The position numbers were made by a program, and so were the translations under genes. From NCBI RefSeq assembly GCF_042654245.1, contig NZ_JBHSGI010000033.1:248001-312000 (forward strand): 64,000 bases of DNA, in the 5' to 3' direction. Below, piece after piece: positions 28,074-38,512 of this stretch; within the stretch, counting starts at the first letter, position 1, and every line of letters begins with the position of its first letter. Below the pieces are notes generated by a model that saw nothing but the letters and a program-made list of their open reading frames with translations, did not search any database and was not told the origin of the DNA. The stretch comes from Seohaeicola_A nanhaiensis. Lineage in GTDB: Bacteria > Pseudomonadota > Alphaproteobacteria > Rhodobacterales > Rhodobacteraceae.

Positions 28074-29505
28074 GCCGGGCGCGCTGGCCCGGCTGGGCCT
28101 GACCGGACCCGACCGTGACGCGGCTTCGGCCGCATTGCTGGCGCAGGTTTCCGAGGCCGGGCTGGAGACGATCCGCGTGGTCTTTGCCGACCAGCACGGA
28201 ATCCTGCGGGGCAAGACGATCGTGGCCTCGGCGCTGGAATCGGTCCTGCGCAACGGGTTGGCCGCGCCCTCGACGCTGCTGTTGAAGGACACCTCGCACC
28301 GCACCGTCTTCCCGGTCTGGTCCGAGGATCCGGGCATCGGCGCCGGGCTGATGCGCGGGGCGAGCGACGTGCTGATGGTGCCCGATCCGGGCAGCCTGAG
28401 GATCCTGCCCTGGGCGCCGCATTCCGCCTGGCTGCTGGCCGATGTGGTGTTCCGCGATGGCTCGCCCATTTCCTTCGCCCCTCGCACCGTGCTGGCGCAG
28501 GCCGAGGCCGCGCTGGCGGCGCAGGGGATGCGCGCGCTGATGGGGCTGGAGGTGGAGTTCCACGTCTTTGAACGGCTGGACGCCGGGCTGGCGCACGGTC
28601 AGACCACGATGCCCGGCGCGTCGGTGCAGACGCGGGCGCTGACGCAGGGCTATCAGTTCCTGACCGAGACCCGTTATGCCGAGGCCGAGGACATGCTCGA
28701 CAGCCTGCGCCGGGCAGCGCAGGCGATGGGGATGCCGGTGCGGTCGGTCGAGATCGAGATGGGGCCAAGCCAGTTCGAATTCACCTTCGACCCCGGCCCA
28801 CCGATGGCCCAGGCCGAGACGATGGTGATGTTCCGCACGCTGGTGAAGGAAGTCTGCGCGGCCAAGGGACTGCACGCCAGCTTCATGGCGAAGCCGAGGC
28901 TCGAGAATATCGCGGCGAATGGCTGGCATGTGCACCAGTCGGTGACGGACGCGCAGGGCACCAACGTTTTCATGCCCGGATCGGACGGCGCGCTGCGTCC
29001 CGAAGCGCAGGGCTGGATTGCCGGGCTGCTGGCCCATGCCCCGGCGCTGTCGCTGCTGATGGCGCCGACCGTGAACAGCTACAAGCGCTATCAGCCCTTC
29101 CAACTGGCCCCGAACCGCATCGCCTGGGGGCGCGACAACCGGGGCGCGATGCTGCGCCTGCTGTCGGCGCCGGGTGACAAGGCCTCGCGCATCGAGAACC
29201 GCGCACCGGACAGCACGGCCAACCCCTATTACGCCTTCGCGGCCCAGATCGCCGCCGGGCTGGACGGGATCGCGCAGGGCATCTCGCTGCCCCCCGAGAC
29301 GCTGTCGCCCTATGACAGCGTCGCGCCGCTGCTGCCGACCAGCCTGCTGGACGCCATAGCGGCTTTTGACAGGTCGGCCCTGCTGAGGCAGGCCTTCGGC
29401 GACGACTTTGTCGACTATCTGGTCCGCATCAAGCGGGCCGAGTGGGAGCGGTATCTGGCCACCGTCTCGGAATGGGAACAGGCCGAGTATTTCAATCTGT
29501 TCTGA
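28066..29505 (+). CDS. Glutamine synthetase family protein (gamma-glutamyl-amide ligase type)
   Basis: A 479-residue member of the glutamine synthetase fold that probably joins glutamate to an amine using ATP. It has the metal-binding LMGLEVEFHVF, the second site NGWHVHQSV, and the C-terminal KRYQPFQLAPNRIAWGRDN, then RIENRAPDSTANPYYAFAAQ. It differs from housekeeping GlnA (no adenylylation-tyrosine loop seen) and resembles PuuA/IpuC/GMAS-type ligases. I choose the GTG at 28066, eight bases before the end of the Rieske gene with GGGA upstream; the open frame's earlier ATG would overlap the Rieske gene extensively. The tight coupling to a Rieske oxygenase recalls aniline oxidation systems, where a GS-like enzyme makes a gamma-glutamyl amide first. 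Confidence 0.87.
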   Translation: MSEPGALARLGLTGPDRDAASAALLAQVSEAGLETIRVVFADQHGILRGKTIVASALESVLRNGLAAPSTLLLKDTSHRTVFPVWSEDPGIGAGLMRGASDVLMVPDPGSLRILPWAPHSAWLLADVVFRDGSPISFAPRTVLAQAEAALAAQGMRALMGLEVEFHVFERLDAGLAHGQTTMPGASVQTRALTQGYQFLTETRYAEAEDMLDSLRRAAQAMGMPVRSVEIEMGPSQFEFTFDPGPPMAQAETMVMFRTLVKEVCAAKGLHASFMAKPRLENIAANGWHVHQSVTDAQGTNVFMPGSDGALRPEAQGWIAGLLAHAPALSLLMAPTVNSYKRYQPFQLAPNRIAWGRDNRGAMLRLLSAPGDKASRIENRAPDSTANPYYAFAAQIAAGLDGIAQGISLPPETLSPYDSVAPLLPTSLLDAIAAFDRSALLRQAFGDDFVDYLVRIKRAEWERYLATVSEWEQAEYFNLF

Positions 29506-30646
29506 GCGAGGGGCCGGATTTGATCTGGGCCGCCGCCAGGGCATAGCCGCCGGCCGCGCCGTCGATGAAATGGACATGATCGTCCTGCATGGCCGAGGGC
29601 ACGATGCAGGTCATCATCGCCTCGTCCTGTTCGTAGAGGCCATAGCGGATCACCCCGGCGGCCTGCGCCTTTTCCAGAACGGCGCGCAGGCGCTGAACCG
29701 TGTCGGGATCGCAGTCGAGCGTCATCTTCAGCCCGTCGTCGAACTTGCGGAAATCGGCGTTGCGCCCGACCGCGCGCTTGTAGGCGCGGGGATCAAAGGT
29801 GCCGACCGGCAGATTGAAGCGCAGCACGGCCCAGGCAAAAAGCGTCTGGGCATAGAGCGAGAGACGCCGCCCGAGCGAATTGCCCTGCCGCGCCGTCCGC
29901 GCCTCGAGCGCGACACCGGCCGCGGGCCAACTGACATCGGCGCCCTGCGAGGGGATCGGGTGCCCGTCGCGGTCGAGCGACCGGACGATCGACAGCACCG
30001 AGTTGGCAAGCCGGGTGAAGGCCGGGCCCGGCACGCGGTTGGCGGGTTCGATCACCAGCGACAGGATGGTGCCGTTGCGGGCCGGGATGTGCGACCAGCG
30101 GCAGGACAGTCCGGTGAGGTCGGGCCGCGTGCCAGGCGGCGCGGGGGGCAGGGCAAAGGCCCCGGACTTCATCTGCGCTTCGAGCCAGGCCAGGCCGCCG
30201 CCGGCGAACATGGCGTAATCGACATCGGGCGAAGCCTGATAGCGGGCCACGGCAACGTCGCGCCCGGCGGCGCGGATCCGGGCGAGGCTCGCTTGCGCCA
30301 CGCGCAGTTCGATCCCGAATTCGGCCGCGGCCCAGGCCTGAACCGCGCTCAGCGCCGCAGCGGCGGTGGCGGCATGGCCGGGGGCGCAGGCAAAGGCGGC
30401 GCCGTCGCCGCCGAAGACATAGGGGAAGGCGCGACCGCCCGCGGCGTTGATCTGCGCCGAGATGACGCCGGCCCCGACCATGTTGACCGTCTTGTAGCGA
30501 CCCGCCGCGATCTCGCCGGTCGAGCCGACGATATCGGCGCAGCCCACCACCCAGTCGTCGGGCAGCGGGGTATAGCTGGCCGGATCGGTCAGCGCGCTGA
30601 AGGTCGCAAGCCTGGGCAGGCTGTCATAGAAGCCGTCGCTCTCCAT
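29492..30646 (-). CDS. DUF3095 protein, nucleotide-cyclase-like
   Basis: A 384-residue soluble protein (MESDGFYDSLPRLATFSALT...) of the DUF3095 family. The segment VVGCADIVGSTGEIAAGRYK, followed by FPYVFGGDGAAFACAP, resembles the metal-binding aspartates and GGD-like turn of class III nucleotide cyclases, and relatives are sometimes named adenylate cyclase-like. The activity is unproven. The start at 30646 excludes about 33 non-conserved residues. Its 3' end overlaps the convergent glutamine-synthetase-like gene by 14 bases, so the two are arranged tail to tail. Confidence 0.8.
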   Translation of the reverse strand: MESDGFYDSLPRLATFSALTDPASYTPLPDDWVVGCADIVGSTGEIAAGRYKTVNMVGAGVISAQINAAGGRAFPYVFGGDGAAFACAPGHAATAAAALSAVQAWAAAEFGIELRVAQASLARIRAAGRDVAVARYQASPDVDYAMFAGGGLAWLEAQMKSGAFALPPAPPGTRPDLTGLSCRWSHIPARNGTILSLVIEPANRVPGPAFTRLANSVLSIVRSLDRDGHPIPSQGADVSWPAAGVALEARTARQGNSLGRRLSLYAQTLFAWAVLRFNLPVGTFDPRAYKRAVGRNADFRKFDDGLKMTLDCDPDTVQRLRAVLEKAQAAGVIRYGLYEQDEAMMTCIVPSAMQDDHVHFIDGAAGGYALAAAQIKSGPSLRTD

Positions 30647-30773
30647 GAGTCTGTCTAGCACCGGGTCTGGCGATTTGGGAACACAACCCGGTGTGGATCG
30701 ACCGTACGACGATGCCGGCTTGCCTCTGGCGTGCGGGCGTGGCACCGAACCTTATCGGGGGAGGACATCCGAC

Positions 30774-31949
30774 ATGCAGGCCGGACTGATCGTCTTGTGT
30801 CTGGCTTATGTGCTGAGCCAGTTCTTTCGCGCGTTTCTCGCGGTGATGACTGCCGTGCTGGAGCGCGATCTGGGCGCCGGTCCCGAAGAGCTGGCCAGCG
30901 CTTCGGGGTTCTGGTTCCTGGCTTTCGCGGCAATGCAGCTGCCAGTCGGCTGGCTGCTCGACCGGATCGGGCCGCGGCGCACCGCCTCGGTCCTGCTGCT
31001 GCTGGGCGGTGGCGGGGGCGCGGCGGTCTTTGCGCTGGCGGCCCAGCCCTGGCACGTCGAGGCGGCGATGCTGCTGATCGGGATCGGCTGTTCGCCGGTG
31101 CTGATGGCATCCTACTACATCTTCGCCCGCGAATATCCGCCCGCGCGCTTTGCCACGCTGGCGGCGCTGATGCTGGGCATGGGATCGGTCGGCAATCTGG
31201 TCGCCTCCTATCCGATGGCGCTGGCGGTGGAATGGATCGGCTGGCGCGGCGCGCTCTGGGCGCTGGCGGCGGCCTCGGCGGCGGTGGGTGTCGGAATATT
31301 CCTGACAGTGCGTGACCCGGCGCGCCACGAGGGCGGGGCTGGGGGATCGGTCCTGACCCTGCTCAGGATGCCGGTGATGTGGGCGATCCTGCCGATGATG
31401 TTCGTGTGTTATGCCCCTTCGGGCGCGGTGAGGGGCCTGTGGATCGGCCCCTATCTGCGCGATGTCTTCGGGCTGGACACCGGCCAGATCGGCACCGCCA
31501 CGCTGATCATGGGCTGCGCGATGATCGCGGGCACGCTGAGTTTCGGGCCGCTTGACCGCCTGCTCGGCACGCGCAAGTGGGTGATCTTCGCCGGCAACCT
31601 GGGCGGGGCGGCGGCGATGCTGCTGCTGGTGGCGCTGATCGACCATTCAGTAACCCTGTCGATCGCACTGATCGCGCTGGCCGGGTTCATGGGCGGCACC
31701 TTCCCGGTGATGATCGCACATGGCCGCGCCTTCTTTCCGGCCCATCTGACCGGGCGGGGGGTGACTCTGATGAACCTCTTCGGGATCGGCGGCGTGGGCA
31801 TGATGCAGTTCGCCTCGGGGCGGATGCATCAGAGCTTTGCCGGCGTGCCCAACGTCACCGCGCCCTATAGCGCGATCTTCCTGTTCTTCGGCTTGGCCCT
31901 GCTGGCGGGGACGGCGGTCTATTTCTTCTCGAAGGACAGCCTGGATTAA
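30774..31949 (+). CDS. MFS transporter
   Basis: A 391-residue membrane protein with about 12 hydrophobic segments and a major-facilitator pattern (GWLLDRIGPRRTASVLLLLG after the second segment). The first segment begins at residue 3 (LIVLCLAYVLSQFFRAFLAV) and the last ends close to the C-terminus. GGGGAGGA sits nine bases before the ATG. The substrate is unknown. It is divergent from the DUF3095 gene and followed by asd with a 74-base gap. Confidence 0.88.
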   Translation: MQAGLIVLCLAYVLSQFFRAFLAVMTAVLERDLGAGPEELASASGFWFLAFAAMQLPVGWLLDRIGPRRTASVLLLLGGGGGAAVFALAAQPWHVEAAMLLIGIGCSPVLMASYYIFAREYPPARFATLAALMLGMGSVGNLVASYPMALAVEWIGWRGALWALAAASAAVGVGIFLTVRDPARHEGGAGGSVLTLLRMPVMWAILPMMFVCYAPSGAVRGLWIGPYLRDVFGLDTGQIGTATLIMGCAMIAGTLSFGPLDRLLGTRKWVIFAGNLGGAAAMLLLVALIDHSVTLSIALIALAGFMGGTFPVMIAHGRAFFPAHLTGRGVTLMNLFGIGGVGMMQFASGRMHQSFAGVPNVTAPYSAIFLFFGLALLAGTAVYFFSKDSLD

Positions 31950-32023
31950 TTCCCTTTCCCCGGTCCCGCTTTGCCGATAAGAGACCGACGCCGGATCGCA
32001 CCGGACAATCTTGGAGAAGACTT

Positions 32024-33046
32024 ATGGGTTACCGCGTCGTTGTTGCGGGCGCCACAGGCAATGTGGGCCGCGAAATGCTGAACATTCTGGCCGAGCGCCA
32101 GTTCCCGATCGATGAGATCGCCGCCCTGGCGTCCCGAAAATCGATCGGCACCGAAGTCAGCTTTGGCGACAAGACCCTCAAGACTAAGGACCTGGACACC
32201 TTCGACTTTACCGGCTGGGACATTGCCCTGTTTGCCATCGGGTCGGAGGCGACCAAGCAATATGCGCCCAAGGCGGCCAAGGCCGGCTGCGTGGTGATCG
32301 ACAACTCGTCGCTCTATCGCTACGACCCGGACGTGCCGCTGATCGTGCCCGAGGTGAACCCGGACGCGGTGATGGGCTATGCCAAGAAGAACATCATCGC
32401 CAACCCCAACTGCTCGACCGCGCAGATGGTGGTGGCGCTGAAGCCGCTGCATGACCGTGCGAAGATCAAGCGGGTGGTGGTCTCGACCTACCAGTCCGTC
32501 TCGGGCGCCGGGAAAGAGGGCATGGACGAGCTTTGGGATCAGACCAAGGCCGTCTACAACCCGACCGACGACAAGCCGGCGAAGAAGTTCACCAAGCAGA
32601 TCGCCTTCAACGTCATTCCCCACATCGACGTCTTCATGGAAGACGGGCAGACCAAGGAAGAGTGGAAGATGGTCGTCGAGACCAAGAAGATCGTCGACCC
32701 CTCGATCAAGGTCACGGCGACCTGCGTGCGGGTGCCGGTCTTCGTCGGCCACTCGGAAGCTGTGAATATCGAGACCGAGGACTTCCTCGACGAGGACGAG
32801 GCCCGTGACATCCTGCGCGAGGCGCCGGGCTGCATGGTGATCGACAAGCGCGAGAACGGCGGCTACGTGACCCCCGTCGAATGCGTCGGCGACTTCGCCA
32901 CCTTCATCAGCCGGATCCGCCAGGATTCGACCATCGACAACGGTCTGAACATGTGGATCGTCAGCGACAACCTGCGCAAGGGCGCGGCGCTGAACGCGGT
33001 TCAGATCGCGGAACTGCTGGGCAATCGCGTCCTGAAGAAGGGCTGA
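32024..33046 (+). CDS. asd: Aspartate-semialdehyde dehydrogenase
   Basis: Reduces aspartyl-phosphate to aspartate semialdehyde, feeding lysine, threonine, methionine and diaminopimelate synthesis. The 340 residues have the N-terminal nucleotide-binding VVAGATGNVGREML and the catalytic C130 in ANPNCSTAQM. The segment STYQSVSGAGKEGMDEL completes the substrate site. Length is normal. TTGGAGAAG precedes the ATG. The gene appears to be monocistronic: the MFS gene ends 74 bases before it and the next gene is convergent. Confidence 0.95.
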   Translation: MGYRVVVAGATGNVGREMLNILAERQFPIDEIAALASRKSIGTEVSFGDKTLKTKDLDTFDFTGWDIALFAIGSEATKQYAPKAAKAGCVVIDNSSLYRYDPDVPLIVPEVNPDAVMGYAKKNIIANPNCSTAQMVVALKPLHDRAKIKRVVVSTYQSVSGAGKEGMDELWDQTKAVYNPTDDKPAKKFTKQIAFNVIPHIDVFMEDGQTKEEWKMVVETKKIVDPSIKVTATCVRVPVFVGHSEAVNIETEDFLDEDEARDILREAPGCMVIDKRENGGYVTPVECVGDFATFISRIRQDSTIDNGLNMWIVSDNLRKGAALNAVQIAELLGNRVLKKG

Positions 33047-33088
33047 GGCCCATAGCGGACCCGGGGCTGTCGCGAGATGGCCCCGGCT

Positions 33089-34008
33089 TCAGCGGCGAGC
33101 GAGGGTCAGGGCCAGCCGGGCAAGACCCGTCAGCGCCGCCGCATCGTCGGTGATCAGGCCCAGCGGCACCCGCGACACGATCTCGGAATAGGCGCCATCG
33201 CCGCGTTCGGCCGCGCTCAGGAAGGCGTCACGGCCCACCGGGCCCAGAATGCCGCGCCCGACGCTGCCGGCAAAGTGGATGCCGTCGAGCGGCATATATT
33301 GAAACACCAGTTGCCGGGCCAGCAGGCCGGTCAGCCGCGCCGCCAGTCGGACCGTGTCGGGCGCTTCGGCCACGATCTGCCCCGCCTCTCGGTCGGACTC
33401 GCCGGTCAGGGCGCGGTGCAGCTGGGTCAGACCGCGGCCCGAGAACAGGTGTTCGACGCTTGGAAAGCAGGCCGCTTTGTCACCCAGTGCTTCCTCCAGC
33501 GCCTCGTAGACGCTGATCGGAAGGCTGGCGTGCCCGAGTTCGGCCTCGACCACGACAAGGCCCTCGGATGTGGTCTTGGCGAGGCAGACGTTGAACCCGG
33601 TGCCCAGCCCGGCCACGAGGGCCTGACCGTTGCGCGTTCCGGCGCCCGAGGCGGGGCGCAGGACTTCGGTCTGTTCCGCACCCAGTCCCGGCAGGGCATG
33701 GCCCAGCGCGGCGAGATCGTTGACCAGACGCACCGGCGCGTTCAGCCGGGCCGAGATTGCGGCGCGGTCGATGGTCCAGTCGCGGTTCGTCAGGCTGGCG
33801 CGCTCCGGTGTGATCGGGCCGGCGATGGCGATACAGCAGGCGGCAAAAGGACCGGCATGGGCCGAGAGGTAACGTTCCAGCACTGCGTCAAAGCTCGGAT
33901 GGTCGTCATTGGCAAAGCGCGCGATGTCCTCGAGCCAGCCGCCCGGCCCGGCGCGCGAGAGACGGGTATTGGTTCCGCCCACATCGGCGACAAGCACGTC
34001 CGGTCCCA

Positions 34009-34009
<1 letters not shown>
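33089..34009 (-). CDS. glk: Glucokinase
   Basis: Phosphorylates glucose with ATP in the cytoplasm. The 306 residues begin MGPDVLVADVGGTNTRLSRA, the phosphate-1 motif of the bacterial Glk family. AIAGPITPERASLTNRDWTI follows, and a C-terminal GSVGRGILGPVG is seen. It is the last gene of a sugar ABC transporter operon; its ATG overlaps the stop of the ATPase gene (TGATG). It is placed so that imported hexose is immediately phosphorylated. That placement, with a ROK regulator across the promoter, suggests glucose (or a close relative) as the transported sugar. Confidence 0.9.
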
Positions 34010-34754
<745 letters not shown>

Positions 34755-34758
<4 letters not shown>

Positions 34759-36044
34759 GGTTTCCCCCAGCGCTTGCGATACTGGATGTCGATCCAGACG
34801 GCGAAGACCAGTACGGCCCCCACCACGATATTCTGCAACGGCGAATCGACGCCGACCATCCCCATGCCGCTGGCGAGCGACTGCATGATGAGCGCGCCGA
34901 GGATGGCGCCGTAGATCGTGCCGCTGCCGCCGGCGAGCGCCGTGCCGCCGATCACGGCGGCGGCGATCACGCGCAACTCGTCCAATGTGCCGATGTCGTT
35001 GGCGTGGCTTTGCAGCCGGGCCGAGGCGACCACGGCGGAGAGGCCGCAGAGAAAGCCCATGAGGGCAAAGACTTTCACGGTCAGCATCCGCGTGTTGATG
35101 CCCGAGAGTTCCGCTGCGTCCGGGTTTCCGCCGGTGGCGAAGATATACCGCCCGAGGCGGGTCTTGCGGGCCATCAGCGTCATCGCCACGGCGACGACGA
35201 TCAGGATCAGAACCGAGAAGGGCAGGCCATGGCCCGCGACATAGCCGTCGGGCAGCTCCAGCCCCTGCGCCTCGAAGATGCGGCGCAGCTTGCCGCGCGG
35301 GATGGCATAGGCGTTCAGGATAGCGACAAAGCCGAGGATCGCGGCGACCGCCAGCCCGGCCAAGGCGAGTTCGGCGGCCAGCGGCTTGACCGGGAAGTCA
35401 TGCGCCAGCTTCGAGCGCCGCGCCGACCAGATCGCCCAGAGCGCAGCGATTGCAAGCGCCAGGCCGACGATCCACGACCAGAACTCACCCAGCGTGCCTT
35501 CGGCACCGCCGAACAGCAGGAAGGTCTGATCCAGCGGCGCGATGGTCTGTCCCGAGGTCAGATACCAGCCGGCATAGCGCCAGATCAGGAACCCGCCCAG
35601 CGTGACGATGAAGGCCGGGATGGCCTGATAGCCGATCAGCCAGCCGTTCACTGCGCCGATCAGCGTGCCGACAGCCAGACCGACGAACACCGTGATCGGC
35701 GCGATCAGCGGCGAGCCGAGGTCGAGGCCCAGTGCCTCGGGCAGCCAGCGGGCCTGCGTCATCGCCATCATCGCCGAACAGATGGCCAGCAGCGCGCCGA
35801 CCGAAAGGTCGATGTTGCGGGTGACGATCACGAAGACCATGCCGGTCGCCATGATGGCGACCGAGACCGTCTGGATCGTCAGGTTGAAGATGTTGCGCGG
35901 GCTGAGGAAATTGCCGCCCGTCGCGATGTTGAAGGCCAGCGCGATCAGCACCAGCGCGCCGATCATGCCGATCAGGCGCATGTCGAGATCGAGTTGCTCG
36001 ATCAGGCCGCGCTTGCGCGGTGTGTCTTGGGAAATCTCGGCCAT
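34755..36044 (-). CDS. Sugar ABC transporter permease (XylH-like)
   Basis: A 429-residue inner-membrane protein with about 10-12 hydrophobic segments in the BPD_transp_2 family (ribose/xylose permeases). The central loop carries the family's GGNPDAAELSGINTRMLTVK, which contacts the ATPase. The length matches XylH (longer than RbsC), with an extra hydrophilic loop at about residues 220-260. It lies in the operon binding protein, permease, ATPase, glucokinase. Confidence 0.92.
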
Positions 36045-36119
36045 GCCGCTGCCGCGCCTCCTGCAGTCGTCGGGAAGGGCCGCCGCCCCTGAGGGCGGCG
36101 GCGAAATCGCGTCAGGCGA

Positions 36120-37148
36120 TCAGTTGCAGGGGGCCGGGCCGCCGGTGACGCCCTGGCACAGCGCGTCCTTGGTGATCCAGCCGGCATCGACCACGGCGGC
36201 AAGGTTGTCCTTGGTCACCGGCAGCGGCGAAAGGAAGACGGCGTTCATCTCGTTGCCGCCGGGCGTCTTGAACTTCACGGCGCCCGGGATCTCTTCCATC
36301 TTGGTGCCCTTGGCCAGCGCCACGGCGATCTCGCCGGCCGCCTTGCCCAACTCGCGCGCGTCCTTCCAGACCGACACGGTCTGCGTGCCGGCCGCGACGC
36401 GGTTCAGCGCGGCATGGTCGCCGTCCTGCCCCGAGACCGGAATGCCCTGCATCCCCTGCGCGGTCAGCGCCGCCACCACGCCACCGGCGGTGCCGTCGTT
36501 CGAGGCGACCACGGCGTCGACCTTGTTGCCCTGCTCGGTCAGGATCTGCTCCATGTTGCGCTGGGCGTTCGCGGGAAGCCAGCCATCGGTATAGGCCTCG
36601 CCGACGATCTTGATCTTGCCCGCGTCGATGGCCTCTTTCAGCACCTCCTGCTGACCGCCGCGCAGGAAGTCGGCGTTCGGATCGGTGGGCGAGCCCTTGA
36701 TCATCACGTAATTGCCTTCCGGCGCGGCGGCGAGCACGGCGCGGGCCTGCATCCGGCCGACCTCGACGTTGTCGAAGGTCAGGTAGAAGGCGCGCGGATC
36801 CTCGATCAGGCGGTCATAGGCGATGACGGGGATCTCCTCGTCGGCCGCCGCCTGCACAGCGGGAATCACCGCCTGGGTGTCCTGCCCCAGCACGATCAGC
36901 GCATCGACGCCCTGGGCGATCAGGTTCTCGATATCGGTAAGCTGCTTGGCCGAGGACGACTGCGCGTCAGCCGAGACGTATTTTGCACCGGCGGCGTCCA
37001 GCGCCGCCTTGATCGCGGCCTCGTCGGTCTTCCAGCGTTCTTCCTGGAAGTTCGACCAGCTGACACCGACGGTCAGGTCCTGGGCCAGAGCGGCCGTGCC
37101 GATGAAAGCGCCGGCGAAAATCGCCGTCGCGCATGCGAATAGTTTCAT
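36120..37148 (-). CDS. Sugar ABC transporter substrate-binding protein (XylF-like)
   Basis: A 342-residue periplasmic protein with a signal peptide (MKLFACATAIFAGAFIGTAALAQ). The fold is that of periplasmic-binding type 1 (XylF family): LTVGVSWSNFQEERWKTDEA near the N-terminus, IPVIAYDRLIEDPRAFYLTF, and GQDGDHAALNRVAAGTQTVSV. The first gene of the operon, it is divergent from the ROK regulator gene, with a perfect dyad at 37221-37243 between them. The gap of 75 bases before the permease is long enough for a stabilising or attenuating structure, commonly seen after binding-protein genes. Confidence 0.93.
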   Translation of the reverse strand: MKLFACATAIFAGAFIGTAALAQDLTVGVSWSNFQEERWKTDEAAIKAALDAAGAKYVSADAQSSSAKQLTDIENLIAQGVDALIVLGQDTQAVIPAVQAAADEEIPVIAYDRLIEDPRAFYLTFDNVEVGRMQARAVLAAAPEGNYVMIKGSPTDPNADFLRGGQQEVLKEAIDAGKIKIVGEAYTDGWLPANAQRNMEQILTEQGNKVDAVVASNDGTAGGVVAALTAQGMQGIPVSGQDGDHAALNRVAAGTQTVSVWKDARELGKAAGEIAVALAKGTKMEEIPGAVKFKTPGGNEMNAVFLSPLPVTKDNLAAVVDAGWITKDALCQGVTGGPAPCN

Positions 37149-37220
37149 GATCTCCCTCCACGGTGTTCGGCGCCCGGATTATTGGTCCTCCACCGGGCGT
37201 GTTCCCGAAAGGTGGGGCAT

Positions 37221-37243
37221 TTTAATTTGAAAATCAAATTAAA
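37221..37243. promoter_or_regulatory. Perfect inverted repeat, candidate ROK repressor operator
   Basis: Arms TTTAATTTG (37221-37229) and CAAATTAAA (37235-37243) are perfectly complementary around AAAAT. It stands out as an A/T-rich block in GC-rich DNA, between the divergent xylF-like and ROK genes. ROK-type (XylR/NagC) repressors bind A/T-rich TTTAATTT-like dyads, so this is a strong operator candidate controlling both directions. Confidence 0.75.
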
Positions 37244-37306
37244 TTGTCTAACCTGCCGGCGCGCGGGTCTTACAGGCCGCGCCGGCAGGAGGGGAGGCCG
37301 GGCTGG

Positions 37307-38512
37307 ATGGCAGTTCTGCAAAGGGAATACGGGCGGCGGCGGCTGTTGCAGGATATCCGCCGGGCGGGCCGAATTCCGCGGATCGAACTGGCCGACCAGA
37401 CCGGAATCAGCCGCGCCACGGTGACGACGATCACCGCCGAACTGCTGCAGGGCGGGTTGATCGAAGAGATCGCGCCCGGCGGCGAGGATCCGGAGGGACG
37501 GCGCGGGCGCCCGCGTGTCGATCTCAAGATTCGCGGCGCCGCGCATCTGGTGGCGGGCGGCAAGATCTCGGACCGCACGCTGTCGCTGGTGCTGATGGAT
37601 TTTGAGGGAACGCAACTGGCCGAGCTGGAGGTGCAGCTGGCCCGCCCTCGCTTCGAGCCCGAGGCCATGGCCGACGCGCTGGCCGACGCCATCGACGCAT
37701 TGGCGGCGCAGGCCGGGGTGGCGCGCAGCGCCATCTCGGGCGTCGGGTTCGGAATCGCGGGAATCGTCGAAGCCACCTCGGGCATGATCTACTGGTCGCC
37801 CTCGCTGGCCCGGCGCAACGTGGAATTCGGCGCGATCCTGTCGGCGCGGCTGGGGCTGCCGGCCTTCATCGACAATGACGCCAACCTGGTCGCTGTGGCC
37901 GAGAAGAGTTTCGGCCTCGGGCAGGATCAGTCGGATTTCATCGTGGTGACCATCGAAAGCGGCGTCGGCATGGGGCTGGTGATCGGCGGGGAGCTCTATC
38001 GCGGCACACGTGGCTGCGGCGCCGAGTTCGGCCATACCAAGGTGCATCTGGACGGCGCCTTGTGCCGCTGCGGGCAGCGCGGCTGCCTCGAGGCCTATGT
38101 CGCCGATTACGCCCTGCTGCGCGAGGTAGCGACGATGCCCGGCGCCGATGCCACCGCCAGCCAGGCGGAGCGCATCGAGGCACTGCTGGCGGCGGCGCGC
38201 GACGGCGACCAGATGGCGCGGCGGATCGTCGAACGCGCGGGGCGCATCTTTGCGCTGGGACTGGCGAATCTGGTCAATATCTTCGACCCCGGCCTGATCA
38301 TCCTGGCGGGCGAGCAGATGCAGTTCGACCATCTCTATGCCGAAGAGGTCATCGCCGAGATGCGCAAGTCGATCGTGCAGGTCGACAAGCCGCCGCCCGA
38401 GGTGGTGATCCACAAATGGGGCAACCTGATGTGGGCGCGCGGCGCGGCGGCCTATGCGCTGGACAAGGTGTCGGATCTGGCGCTGGAGCGGCTCGGCGAC
38501 CATGCGGCCTAG
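37307..38512 (+). CDS. ROK family transcriptional regulator (XylR-like)
   Basis: A 401-residue repressor. The N-terminal winged helix (about residues 8-65, RRRLLQDIRRAGRIPRIELA, then QTGISRATVTTITAELLQGG) is fused to a ROK sugar-kinase-like domain (about 90-380). The ROK part has FIDNDANLVAVAE and the zinc motif CRCGQRGCLEAY. The start at 37307 is set by AGGAGGGGAGG at 37287-37297. It probably senses the sugar imported by the divergent ABC operon and releases the dyad at 37221-37243. The stop overlaps the following VCBS-repeat gene by 11 bases. Confidence 0.92.
   Translation: MAVLQREYGRRRLLQDIRRAGRIPRIELADQTGISRATVTTITAELLQGGLIEEIAPGGEDPEGRRGRPRVDLKIRGAAHLVAGGKISDRTLSLVLMDFEGTQLAELEVQLARPRFEPEAMADALADAIDALAAQAGVARSAISGVGFGIAGIVEATSGMIYWSPSLARRNVEFGAILSARLGLPAFIDNDANLVAVAEKSFGLGQDQSDFIVVTIESGVGMGLVIGGELYRGTRGCGAEFGHTKVHLDGALCRCGQRGCLEAYVADYALLREVATMPGADATASQAERIEALLAAARDGDQMARRIVERAGRIFALGLANLVNIFDPGLIILAGEQMQFDHLYAEEVIAEMRKSIVQVDKPPPEVVIHKWGNLMWARGAAAYALDKVSDLALERLGDHAA

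Noticed and set aside
26079..28487. 802-residue minus-strand frame across the IclR and Rieske genes
   Set aside because: Overlaps two confident genes in other frames; no recognisable domain.
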